A stretch of DNA of 42,355 nucleotides, taken from assembly GCA_003531115.1 (NCBI GenBank), contig DQHT01000140.1:27031-69385 (forward strand), in the 5' to 3' direction. The notes below the pieces were generated by a model. That model was given only the letters and a program-made list of their open reading frames with translations, ran no database searches and had not been told where the DNA came from. The stretch is from Bacteroidota bacterium. GTDB lineage: Bacteria > Bacteroidota > Bacteroidia > UBA8524. Positions within the stretch are counted from its first letter, which is position 1. Each line of letters opens with the position of its first letter. Positions 8,151 through 16,465 of this stretch are shown here, piece by piece. Position numbers and translations under genes: made by a program.

Positions 8151-8897
8151 TCAAATTTGTTGCAGGTCCTGCAACGCATTCATTAATTCGGTAATGAGGG
8201 TATTGTCTTCTTCGATGGCATTACCTACTACCACCACATCAGCACCTGCTCGCCAGGCATTAACGGCCTCGGAAGTGGATCGAATGCCGCCGCCAACCAC
8301 AATGGGGATCTTCACTGCATCGCGTACAGCTTTTATCATTTGGGCACTCATGGCATATTTTGCCCCGCTCCCCGCATCCATATAAATCAATTTCAAACCC
8401 AGCATCTCTCCGGCCAGAGCCGTACACATGGCTATTTCAGGCTTATCCGCAGGAATGGGAACCGTACCGCTGATATAGGAAGCCGTGGTAATACGCCCTC
8501 CATCAATGAGCATATAACCTGTAGCTATGGTTTCAAGTCCTGATTTGCGGATATAGGGGGCAGCAACCACCTGCTTGCCGATCAACAATTCCGGGTTTCT
8601 ACCCGAAATGAGGCTCAGCAATAAAAGGGCATCTGCACGGCTGTCGATTTGAAGCTCGTCGCCTGGAAAAAGCAATACCGGAATATCCGTATTTTTTTTG
8701 ATCCGTTCTATGGATTCACCTATAGTTCCCGAACTAACCAGACTGCCTCCCAGAAAAATGAGGTCGACTCCACTTTCATTGCAGCGCCTCACACTTTCCT
8801 CAAGGTTCTGGATATGATCGGGGTCGATCAGTACAGCCAGCATTTTTTGGCCGGCCGACTGCTTATGAACCAATGAATCGTATACAGAGACGTGCAT
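8151..8897 (-). CDS. Geranylgeranylglyceryl phosphate synthase family protein (PcrB/GGGPS, group II-like)
   Basis: The family joins an isoprenyl diphosphate to sn-glycerol-1-phosphate through an ether bond. The 248-residue TIM barrel shows LAVLIDPDHI (Mg/diphosphate region), IFLGGSLVSSG, YMDAGSGA, and the C-terminal phosphate-binding segments VVGGGIRS and VVVGNAIEED. In archaea the enzyme makes the first membrane-lipid ether; Bacteroidota carry group II members whose physiological role is unclear. I chose ATG 8897 (MHVSVYDSL) because the longer frame begins with TTG. It lies between a small secreted ORF and the E1 gene on the same strand. Prenyl chain length cannot be predicted here. Confidence 0.9.
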   Translation of the reverse strand: MHVSVYDSLVHKQSAGQKMLAVLIDPDHIQNLEESVRRCNESGVDLIFLGGSLVSSGTIGESIERIKKNTDIPVLLFPGDELQIDSRADALLLLSLISGRNPELLIGKQVVAAPYIRKSGLETIATGYMLIDGGRITTASYISGTVPIPADKPEIAMCTALAGEMLGLKLIYMDAGSGAKYAMSAQMIKAVRDAVKIPIVVGGGIRSTSEAVNAWRAGADVVVVGNAIEEDNTLITELMNALQDLQQI

Positions 8898-8997
8898 GAG
8901 CAAATTTTTGCAAAGAAAAGCATTTTATAGGAACTAGGCATGAAATCTCTCCGCCTAATCGCCTCCGAGGTGTTCTTTTATCCATTCGTCAAATTCT

Positions 8998-9138
8998 TTA
9001 TTTCTGTATGATCACTTCTCCGCTTTGCAGGGCAAGTTCCTTCTCCCAGGCTGCCTTAAGAAAAACTTCTGCCTCCTCAAGTTGTGCAGCGACGGTCAGC
9101 CAACACAAAACACTAAAGAAGGTGAGCAGGAATTTCAT
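8998..9138 (-). pseudogene. Short secreted protein ORF, probably frameshifted
   Basis: An ATG at 9138 overlaps the stop of the upstream membrane-protein gene (ATGA), suggesting translational coupling. The product has 46 residues: MKFLLTFFSVLCWLTVAAQ is a convincing signal peptide, and the rest is an acidic amphipathic helix ending VIIQK before TAA at 8998-9000. Immediately after the stop, the next frame continues KEFDEWIKEHLGGD to a TAG at 8955, with similar composition. Removing one T would fuse both into a protein of about 60 residues. I read it as a small exported protein whose 3' end was shifted by an indel, or a sequence error. Family not recognised. A genuine 46-residue protein is the alternative. 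Confidence 0.5.
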
Positions 9139-10580
9139 TTTCGGATTTTTAGTAAAAGTAAGTCCTGCTCAGGAAAATAAAGGGCAGTATCGCGAAAAAA
9201 AGAGTCGGGAATCGCCTGATAGGAACTGTAGCCCGCATATTCACGGTTGTTATCGTATAGATAATAATAGTCCATTTTAGCCAGGCGCGAACTGTCTGTA
9301 TCATTCCTGACCAGGTTTACCCAAGGGTATTTATTTGTTTTGGCTTCATGCTGTATGGAGACATTAATGATCCAGCTATGATCCAAATGAAGGGTGTCCT
9401 GTCTTTGTTTCCCCTGTTCGTTAAGGTAGTCCATAATCTCCCCTGATTTCGCATCAAAAGGCCAGGAATAGCTATAGCTAAGATTTGCTAAATTGAAAAA
9501 ATTAAGTAGCGCTGCTGTACCCAGAATGGCAAGTCCGGAAAGGGCAATTTTTCCATATTTCTTATCCATAGCCAATTCACATGCTTTTATCACCAGCCAG
9601 ATCAAAGGCAGGAGAAATACCAATGATGTTCGCTCGACCAAAAAAGGTGTTTTAAAAAGCAGGTTCTGCAATAAGGAGGAAAAGCAGAGCATCAGGAATA
9701 CCAGGCCGTATACAAAAAGGTCGGATTGAAAAAGGTGTTTGATCCTGGTTTCTTTTCGAAAGGATATAAGCAGGCTCAGGAACAGCTGTATCGCAATAGC
9801 CAGAAGTACCAGGTGGGCAACCCGGTCTGGCGTTTTAAAGCCCATTGTTCCAAGGAAGAGAGAAGTAAAGGTATCATAAACCAGTCCGGTCTGCCCCCCA
9901 TACCAAAGCTCATCACCCACACGTAGCTTAATAATTGGCTTCACAATAAGGATAGCCAGAAGAATGGTTGGTAGGGCCAACTCTGCCCAAAAACGCCGGT
10001 TAAAGGGGATAGATTTCGTCCAGTTCACAAAAACCAATACTGGAAGCAGGGCCAGATAAAAATTGAGCCAGGTGAAATTTGCCAGTACGGCCAGTGCTGC
10101 CCAGGTTAATGTTAAACGATACCGGTATTGGCTCAGGGAATAGATACTTGCCGCCGTGAAGGCAAGCGCCAACCCATAACCACGGCAGAGACTAAAAAAC
10201 TCGAGCAGAAAAGAATTGAAAAAACAAAATACAAAGGCCATGACCTGCAAGGGTATTGAGCTTAATTTACCAAGAAGGCGGATGCTGAACCATGCATAAA
10301 GCAAAAATGCCAGGACGTTGGGAAGCCTGTATATAAAGGGTTCTGAGAGGGAAATCCATTCCTTATTTTGCTGGATTATCCATACAAAAAGCGAGTTTAA
10401 AAGATGGGAATTGGAGCCGAGTCCCTGGTAACTGAAGATATTCGACAGACTTCTGTCTGCCAGAGATTCTATTGTCCAGATCTCATCGTAAGTAAGCGGA
10501 ATGGCCCAGGCGCGAAGGAAGACATAAAGGAAACAAAGAATAGCCGCTGCATATGGCCAATACGGTATCCGCTTTTTCAT
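9135..10580 (-). CDS. Multispanning membrane protein, GT-C glycosyltransferase-like (ArnT/PMT type)
   Basis: The product of about 481 residues has roughly 10-12 hydrophobic helices and a C-terminal soluble tail. After the first helix it carries LTYDEIWT, the acidic D-E motif in the first extracytoplasmic loop that is characteristic of GT-C enzymes using polyprenyl-phosphate sugars. It would act at the periplasmic face of the inner membrane. I place the start at ATG 10580 (MKKRIPYWP); the longer frame to 10610 adds an unlikely charged leader. It is divergent from another GT-C-like gene 64 bases away and overlaps the small secreted ORF downstream. Donor and acceptor are unknown. Confidence 0.72.
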   Translation of the reverse strand: MKKRIPYWPYAAAILCFLYVFLRAWAIPLTYDEIWTIESLADRSLSNIFSYQGLGSNSHLLNSLFVWIIQQNKEWISLSEPFIYRLPNVLAFLLYAWFSIRLLGKLSSIPLQVMAFVFCFFNSFLLEFFSLCRGYGLALAFTAASIYSLSQYRYRLTLTWAALAVLANFTWLNFYLALLPVLVFVNWTKSIPFNRRFWAELALPTILLAILIVKPIIKLRVGDELWYGGQTGLVYDTFTSLFLGTMGFKTPDRVAHLVLLAIAIQLFLSLLISFRKETRIKHLFQSDLFVYGLVFLMLCFSSLLQNLLFKTPFLVERTSLVFLLPLIWLVIKACELAMDKKYGKIALSGLAILGTAALLNFFNLANLSYSYSWPFDAKSGEIMDYLNEQGKQRQDTLHLDHSWIINVSIQHEAKTNKYPWVNLVRNDTDSSRLAKMDYYYLYDNNREYAGYSSYQAIPDSFFRDTALYFPEQDLLLLKIRK

Positions 10581-10644
10581 GCGCGAACAATTTCGCGTTT
10601 TTTTGGTCAAATAACAATCTGCGACTAATTCCTATCTTTCCGCC

Positions 10645-12498
10645 ATGAAACAGGCAAAGTATAGCTTGGGCGTGTTGCTGCTTTCGATGGCCGTCATCTT
10701 TATTATCCGGGTGGTGATTGCCGATAGTGCCAATTCACTTACCTGGGACGTATTTGGCTACTACCTTTATCTCCCGGCTTATTTTATTTATGATGACCCC
10801 ACCCTCCAGAATATGGATTGGGTCAATCATATCATAGAAACTTACCATTCAACGGGTACCTTATACCAGGCCGTACAGGTTGAATCCGGAAATTGGGTGA
10901 TGCGCTATCCGGGCGGATTGGCAGTCCTGAATCTCCCGGCTTTTCTTGTGGCGGATATTCTCGCAGAACCCTTGGGATATGTGCGCGATGGATTTTCCAA
11001 ACCGTATCAATTCGCCTGGGTATTCGGAAGCATGCTGTATGCTTTTCTTGGCCTTATATTTTCGCGAAAACTGCTCTTAAAATATTTTTCAGATTCCTGG
11101 ACTGCCGGCATTTTAGTCCTGCTGGTTTTTGGCACCAATTACCTGGAGATAGCTACCTATGCGAATCCGCTTTCCCATAATTTTCTCTTCGCCTTGTATG
11201 CCGTGGCTTTGTATAAAATTAGCGGCTGGTCGGAGAAGATCCCTGCTGGAAGCGCATTATTTGTAGGGATCCTAATCGGGTTGATCACCATGTGCCGGCC
11301 GAATGAGGGTCTTTTTATCCTTGTTCCCCTTTTATGGAAATCGGCGCCGTGGAGCACAACAAGACCTTATTTAGCCTTTCTGAAGGCCAATTTGAAAGCA
11401 CTTTTAAGCGCCGCTTTGGGTTTGTTACTGGGAGGACTGCCGCAGCTGCTTTATTGGAAATACGCAAGCGGACAATGGTTCTATTATTCCTATCAGGATA
11501 ATGGCGTGGGCTTCGATTTTTTTGCGCCGCATACCTGGGAATTTCTCTTTAGCTACCGCAAAGGATGGTTTGTTTATACCCCGCTAATGTTTTTGGCAAC
11601 GATCGGTTTTATCAGGTTGTATCATGTTAACCGACAACTATTTATCCCCTTTTTTACCTTCTTCCTGATCAGCCTGTATATTGTATCATCATGGACGGTT
11701 TGGTGGTATGGAGGGGGAAGTTACAGTTCAAGATCGATGGCTTCCGCATATTTGATCATGGCCTTTCCCCTGGGCTATGTATTGATGTGGCTAAAAGAAA
11801 GGGGCAGCCTGGTTTGGATCAGCACCCTGGTCATAGTGGTGCTGATGACCATCCTGAACCTTTTTCAGTTCTGGCAGTTCAAAGCTAAAATTATTGACGG
11901 TGAGCGAATGACAGGAGCCTATTATTGGCAAATTTTCGGAAAAACATCCATACCAAAAGGAGCAGAAAAGTTATTGCTCGTTGAACGACAGGCTGTAGCG
12001 CACGAGCGCATGCCTGATGACACCTCGGAGTTATCCCGCTCGGTTCTTTTTGAAGAGTGGCTGGGAACGAGCTCCGGGCAGGAAAACCAGGTGAAACTCA
12101 ACTGGCCGGATGGAAGCAGGGAAGCGGTATGTCAGCTGGATGAAAGCCATTCCTTTACCCGTGCATTTGAGATGGGGTACGAAGAAATTACTTCAAAGGA
12201 ATATGCCTGGTTGCGGGTAAGTGCTGAAATTTATATCCCCGATTCTGTCAATGCAGAACCGCCTATGTTGGTCACTCATTTTATGTACAAAGAGCGGCAG
12301 TACAAATACACCACCACCGAATACCTGGGGCCAACCTTAAAAAGAGGAGAATGGCAACGCATAAGTATGGATTATATGACCCCGGAAGTGAGAAACAAGG
12401 CGGATAAAGTAAAAATATACCTGTGGTACCGGGGAAAAGACCCCATTTATGCGCGGAATCTGGAGGTCATCAAATACGAACCTAAAACTGCTCCATAA
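10645..12498 (+). CDS. Large membrane protein, GT-C-like, with C-terminal periplasmic domain
   Basis: The 617-residue protein has about 11 transmembrane helices in residues 1-420 and a soluble C-terminal domain of about 190 residues predicted to be beta-rich. After helix 1 it contains LTWDVFGYYLYLPAYF; the acidic residue in this loop resembles the GT-C catalytic position, but the usual DE pair is missing, so catalytic activity is uncertain. The family is seen in Bacteroidota as uncharacterised membrane proteins. It is divergent from the 9135-10580 gene, suggesting a shared envelope-glycan function. Its last 17 bases overlap the convergent Nudix gene. Confidence 0.65.
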   Translation: MKQAKYSLGVLLLSMAVIFIIRVVIADSANSLTWDVFGYYLYLPAYFIYDDPTLQNMDWVNHIIETYHSTGTLYQAVQVESGNWVMRYPGGLAVLNLPAFLVADILAEPLGYVRDGFSKPYQFAWVFGSMLYAFLGLIFSRKLLLKYFSDSWTAGILVLLVFGTNYLEIATYANPLSHNFLFALYAVALYKISGWSEKIPAGSALFVGILIGLITMCRPNEGLFILVPLLWKSAPWSTTRPYLAFLKANLKALLSAALGLLLGGLPQLLYWKYASGQWFYYSYQDNGVGFDFFAPHTWEFLFSYRKGWFVYTPLMFLATIGFIRLYHVNRQLFIPFFTFFLISLYIVSSWTVWWYGGGSYSSRSMASAYLIMAFPLGYVLMWLKERGSLVWISTLVIVVLMTILNLFQFWQFKAKIIDGERMTGAYYWQIFGKTSIPKGAEKLLLVERQAVAHERMPDDTSELSRSVLFEEWLGTSSGQENQVKLNWPDGSREAVCQLDESHSFTRAFEMGYEEITSKEYAWLRVSAEIYIPDSVNAEPPMLVTHFMYKERQYKYTTTEYLGPTLKRGEWQRISMDYMTPEVRNKADKVKIYLWYRGKDPIYARNLEVIKYEPKTAP

Positions 12499-12886
12499 GA
12501 TCCGCAACCTGTTTCACAATGGCAATATCAGCCGGTGCCCAGTTCATATGAGGAAGATCATGGTAACTGAGCCAGCGGAATTCTTCATGTTCCTGGAGCT
12601 CGATCTCTCCATCCGGCAATTCGCAAACGATCGGAATAAGGCGGATCAGCTCTTTTCCGTCCTGCCACCACACATGGGAGAGGGTCATGATGGGAATTAT
12701 GCTGACGCGTAACTCTTCTTCAATTTCCCGGATGATCGCGTTTTTTTGGGTTTCTTCCAATTCTACCTTTCCTCCGGGAAATTCCCAATGACCGGCTAAG
12801 TGCTGTTTTTCTGAACGCTTAACTGCCAATACCTGACTGTTTTTCAGGATTATGGCACAAACTACGTTGAGGTAAGGTTTTTCCAT
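12482..12886 (-). CDS. mutT: Nudix hydrolase, MutT-like (8-oxo-dGTP diphosphatase candidate)
   Basis: The 134-residue protein has a Nudix box at 39-61, G-x5-E-x7-REIEEE, preceded by GHWEFPGG, the typical MutT context. The Gly near the end of the box is Arg here (EEELRV). MutT enzymes cleanse the nucleotide pool of oxidised dGTP; other (d)NTP or CoA substrates cannot be excluded. It is the last gene of the operon that begins at birA, two bases after the CNNM gene, and its 3' end overlaps the convergent membrane protein gene by 17 bases. Confidence 0.85.
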   Translation of the reverse strand: MEKPYLNVVCAIILKNSQVLAVKRSEKQHLAGHWEFPGGKVELEETQKNAIIREIEEELRVSIIPIMTLSHVWWQDGKELIRLIPIVCELPDGEIELQEHEEFRWLSYHDLPHMNWAPADIAIVKQVADLMEQF

Positions 12887-12888
12887 AA

Positions 12889-14148
12889 TCAGGATAATAT
12901 GCGTAATCGTACGTCGCCAATTCGTGCATGCTGCAGACTGAGAATATGAAACTCAAAGCGGTCGATAGCCAGGGTTTCACCTATTTCAGGCAAACTTTCG
13001 TAGCGGGCTATGATATACCCACCCAAAGTTTCATAATCCCCTTCCGGAATGTCAAGTTCGTATGTTTCATTCAAATAATCAACTTCCAGTCGTGCAGAAA
13101 GGCGAAATTCAGTATCACTTATTTTTTCTTCCGTCAGGTTTTCTATATCGTGTTCGTCATCGATTTCACCGAATATTTCTTCCAAAATATCTTCGATTGT
13201 AACAATGCCGGCAGTACCGCCAAATTCATCGACCACCACCGCCAAGCTTTTTCGATTCGCCGTAAATTTTTTAAGAAGTTCATTGGCGGGCATAGATTCG
13301 GTAGCGATCACAATTGGGATCATACTTAATTTTATACTTTCCGGATTATGGAACAGGTCAACCTGATGCACGTAGCCAATGATATTGTCAACCGAATCTT
13401 TGTAAACCAACACTTTGGAATGCCCGCTTTCGATAAAAGTGTCCCATAGCTCATCGATGCTGTCATTTAGTTCTACAGCAACGACTTCATTTCTTGGCAC
13501 CATACATTCACGTACCTTAACCTGGTCAAAATCGAGGGCGTTTCGGAAAACTTCCGTATCCAGCTCCGATTCTTCCTCCGTATCCATATTGATACTTTCG
13601 GAGATATAATGGTCGAGATCGACCTTGGTAAAAAGCAGTTCCTTTTGTTCCTTATCGTTGCCGGTCAACAGGCGCAAAAAGTGCTCGGCTATCCAGTTTA
13701 CAGCCCATACAAGGGGCCATAACAAATAATAGATTACCTGAAAGGGGAATATTAATGGAGGAAGAAGGGTGTCGGCATTCAGGTTAAAAATTACTTTGGG
13801 AAGAAATTCAGCCACTACCAGGATCAACAAGGTAGATAATAATGTTTGAATGAGCAGATTTAAAAATTCGTAGGAAGCCCAGGGTGCAGTTTCAAACCAA
13901 TGAAAAAGAACCCCTTCCATAAAAATACCATAAACAACCAGTGCCACGTTGTTGCCAACAAGGACAGTACTGATAAAACGTGAAGGTCGTTTTATGTAGT
14001 TAGATAAAATCTTTCCCCATAATACTCCCTGTTTGTTTTTGAGCTCAATACGCAGCTTGTTCGACGACAAGAAGGCAATCTCTATCCCTGAAAAAAAGGC
14101 AGAGAGAATGAGCATGAATAAGATAACAAGTCCCGAATGACTCTCCAT
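12889..14148 (-). CDS. CNNM/CorC-family membrane protein with CBS pair (UPF0053, hemolysin-like)
   Basis: The 419-residue protein has an N-terminal DUF21 membrane domain (about 1-190, four helices), a CBS pair (about 205-330, including MVPRNEVVAVELN and VVDEFGGTAGIVTIEDILEE) and a C-terminal CorC_HlyC domain (about 340-419). Family members are linked to Mg/Co efflux and, in gliding Bacteroidota, to GldE; the historical hemolysin name is misleading. The nucleotide-binding CBS signature is intact. It lies between a small membrane protein and the Nudix gene in the envelope operon. No other gliding genes are nearby, so GldE is not claimed. Confidence 0.88.
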   Translation of the reverse strand: MESHSGLVILFMLILSAFFSGIEIAFLSSNKLRIELKNKQGVLWGKILSNYIKRPSRFISTVLVGNNVALVVYGIFMEGVLFHWFETAPWASYEFLNLLIQTLLSTLLILVVAEFLPKVIFNLNADTLLPPLIFPFQVIYYLLWPLVWAVNWIAEHFLRLLTGNDKEQKELLFTKVDLDHYISESINMDTEEESELDTEVFRNALDFDQVKVRECMVPRNEVVAVELNDSIDELWDTFIESGHSKVLVYKDSVDNIIGYVHQVDLFHNPESIKLSMIPIVIATESMPANELLKKFTANRKSLAVVVDEFGGTAGIVTIEDILEEIFGEIDDEHDIENLTEEKISDTEFRLSARLEVDYLNETYELDIPEGDYETLGGYIIARYESLPEIGETLAIDRFEFHILSLQHARIGDVRLRILS

Positions 14149-14169
14149 GGAAGCGTGCAGTAGTACAAA

Positions 14170-14367
14170 TTACCGCCTTTTTTTTGGCTTTGCGTTTTTT
14201 ATCGGGAATTTTCTTTTAAGAAAGATCAGGATCCCGAGTAGCATGGTGAAAAGATAGAATACGTAAAACTTGGAACGTAAGGGACCTTCGGCGATCAATA
14301 CCCAGGTTCCTACCACAAAGGAGAGTCCGGCAAGCGCTATCCATGCAAGCTGGTTAATCTTTTTCAT
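14170..14367 (-). CDS. Small two-helix membrane protein
   Basis: The product has 65 residues: MKKINQLAWI, two hydrophobic helices (about 6-24 and 32-50) separated by a short charged loop, and a very basic C terminus ending PKKRR. The ATG at 14367 overlaps the last 14 bases of lptC, which suggests coupling. The basic tail predicts a cytosolic C terminus. Its fixed place between lptC and the CNNM gene suggests an envelope role, but no family is recognised. Confidence 0.65.
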   Translation of the reverse strand: MKKINQLAWIALAGLSFVVGTWVLIAEGPLRSKFYVFYLFTMLLGILIFLKRKFPIKNAKPKKRR

Positions 14368-14935
14368 TGACGCTGATTTCACCCTTTACTTTAAAGATTC
14401 TGTATTCAGTAAAGTTTTGATTCGACTCAAAACCTTCGCCGTAGATAATGTTTTCGGGCGTGGTAATTTTAACAAAAGCATCGGTATAAATTTTTCCGGT
14501 GTTTTGGTCCCAGATGAGTTTATCGGTATTCAATTTTTCATCCTTATAATTGACCAAACGCACATCGTTTCTCAATTCTATGATCTTTTTGAAATCGTAG
14601 GAGATCCCATAATTGGCTTTTAAGGAATTTTCGATGGTTCCATTTGATCCATAAAAATTCCCATCCACACCCTGGTCGAAAGTAGTATAGGTCTCTTTTC
14701 CCGGGTGACGATCCAACACAGGAGCCGTAATGATGGCTTTTAAAGTTCCCGAATCACTAAAACGCATTTCTACGTCTTCGGCGTGTTCGGTAAAAACGGA
14801 ATCATTCAGGATCTTTTCGACCTTTTCCTTGTCTTTGCTCAGGTCGCAGGATGCAGAAAACAGGACAAAACAAAACCCGAAAAGTAAGGCGCTGTATCCG
14901 GTGAGGGGCATTACTTTTCGGGCTGTTTTGATCAT
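14354..14935 (-). CDS. lptC: LPS export protein LptC
   Basis: LptC links the LptB2FG transporter to LptA and shuttles lipopolysaccharide across the periplasm. The 193-residue protein has an N-terminal membrane segment ending in a lipobox-like SASC, then a beta-jellyroll with the family pattern: DVEMRFSDSG, an Asp-Arg-His stretch, RNDVRLVN, LNTDKLIWDQNTGKIYTD, and NIIYGEGFESNQNFTEYRI near the end. The last two are diagnostic of the LptC/OstA-like fold. The lipoprotein form is usual in Bacteroidota. It follows the TPR gene by 17 bases and overlaps the small membrane gene. Confidence 0.9.
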   Translation of the reverse strand: MIKTARKVMPLTGYSALLFGFCFVLFSASCDLSKDKEKVEKILNDSVFTEHAEDVEMRFSDSGTLKAIITAPVLDRHPGKETYTTFDQGVDGNFYGSNGTIENSLKANYGISYDFKKIIELRNDVRLVNYKDEKLNTDKLIWDQNTGKIYTDAFVKITTPENIIYGEGFESNQNFTEYRIFKVKGEISVNEKD

Positions 14936-14952
14936 ATGCGCCGTTTAAAATT

Positions 14953-16461
14953 TTAGAATCTGACCTTGGTACTCAAATTCGGGTAGCAGCCAAGGGTGTA
15001 AGTATCCCCTTCGTTAATGCTTCTGAAAAAGGCTTCCTCTTTGGTTGGGAAGTAGCGGCTGTACGTTGCAATACGTCTGTTCGCAGCACCGGCAATTCCT
15101 GAGTCCACATTTTTCGCTTTGATGTATTGATCAACCACCACCCAGTAAATGGCTTTGGCGTCAAATTCAGTACATCCGCTGGCGGCTTGCAAGTAGGCAT
15201 CACCGATCAGAATAAAGGCTTCTCCTTTGTTCGGGTTAATCTCCAGGGCTTTTTCTGCGTATTTTTTTGCCTGTAAATGGTTCCGGTTTGCCAGGGCGAT
15301 TTTTGCCATGGTGATATAGTCATTCACCTTCAGCCCGTCATCTCCCTCACTGTTAATGGCATTTTGATAAACCTCAAGTGCTTTGCTGTAATTTTTCCGC
15401 GCCTTGTATGCAGCAGCCAGATTTCTGTAGCCAACGGCATTCGGGTTGACTTTCAGGTAGGCTTCAGAAACCTTGAAGTACAGATCGGTATTTGTACAGT
15501 TCGCATTATTGAGGAAGAGAAGGATCTTATCCATCAGCTCAATGTTTGTTGGATCTGCATTAAATTTAGGCGTATAGATATTTGTCAGGGTCTCACAGTC
15601 GAGATAAGAAGCAGCCAGGGTATTCAGGTTTTCCTGAGCAACCGACCAGGCTTCTTTTACAGCATACACCACAGAACCTTCCGGTTCGGTGATCACCTTG
15701 TCAACGGTAATGTCGAAACTATCAATATTCGTGATGGTATAACGTGGCGAGTTATAGTTCGGTTTTAAGGTAAAGACCATACCCTCTTTAAGCGATTCTG
15801 CTTTTTCAGAAGTAAAGGTATTTTCCACCAACCCGCTGATTGTTACCGGTGTGGTGTACAATCCCAGTTTTATGGTTTCACCGGGGTGTTTAATATTGTA
15901 ATCGATGATCGCGGTGAGGTTTTCATACGACTTAAGGATATCATCTTTGCTCCGCAGTTTTTTTCTCTCCAAAGCAACAAGCGTTTTGAAATAGGGAACG
16001 ATCAGGTAATTTTCGATCCTTACGCTGTCAAGAAGGATGGATTCTTCTATCAAGGCAAGTCCTTTTTCAGGATGCTCTTTGTCCATATCCAAAAGCGTAG
16101 TTCCCCATTTCCCTTTCACATAACCTTCTCTTCCGAAATATTCGATGCGTCGTTTATAGATCAGGACGATAGTATCCATGACCTGCTGTTTTTTCACAGA
16201 ATCTTTGGCTTGGTCGTATTTCCAGCTGTAAATTTCAATTCCATCAACATAAAATTGTTCTTTATGACAGGGTGCATTATGCCAGATATACAACCAGGGT
16301 TCAGAAGCTGATTCATATTGTTTGAATTTTACATCTTCATGCATAAGGGAATAATTCCGGATGGTAAGCGCGCTGTCTTTTCCATTTGGATTGCAGTCGC
16401 TTACTTGCGCCTGCGCATTCATTCCCAACAATACAAGTCCGATAAGCAGTGTTCTTTTCAT
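14953..16461 (-). CDS. Secreted tetratricopeptide-repeat protein
   Basis: The 502-residue product begins MKRTLLIGLVLLGMNAQAQ, a clear signal peptide, so it should be periplasmic or outer-membrane associated. TPR units are visible at about 335-425: NPNAVGYRNLAAAYKARKNY, followed by an A-x-x-Y-x-x-A pattern, then ALEINPNKGEAFILIGDAY. The N-terminal 330 residues are predicted alpha-rich with conserved Cys residues (SDCNPNG, NAPCHKEQ). The start at 16461 leaves a four-base gap to the upstream barrel gene. The pair barrel plus TPR protein recurs before lptC in Bacteroidota and may be an envelope assembly or secretion accessory; this is inference. Confidence 0.82.
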   Translation of the reverse strand: MKRTLLIGLVLLGMNAQAQVSDCNPNGKDSALTIRNYSLMHEDVKFKQYESASEPWLYIWHNAPCHKEQFYVDGIEIYSWKYDQAKDSVKKQQVMDTIVLIYKRRIEYFGREGYVKGKWGTTLLDMDKEHPEKGLALIEESILLDSVRIENYLIVPYFKTLVALERKKLRSKDDILKSYENLTAIIDYNIKHPGETIKLGLYTTPVTISGLVENTFTSEKAESLKEGMVFTLKPNYNSPRYTITNIDSFDITVDKVITEPEGSVVYAVKEAWSVAQENLNTLAASYLDCETLTNIYTPKFNADPTNIELMDKILLFLNNANCTNTDLYFKVSEAYLKVNPNAVGYRNLAAAYKARKNYSKALEVYQNAINSEGDDGLKVNDYITMAKIALANRNHLQAKKYAEKALEINPNKGEAFILIGDAYLQAASGCTEFDAKAIYWVVVDQYIKAKNVDSGIAGAANRRIATYSRYFPTKEEAFFRSINEGDTYTLGCYPNLSTKVRF

Positions 16462-16465
16462 GTTC

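Noticed and set aside
12889..14148. Hemolysin or GldE gliding protein
   Set aside because: The CNNM/CBS family carries the hemolysin name historically; no gliding genes are nearby to support GldE.
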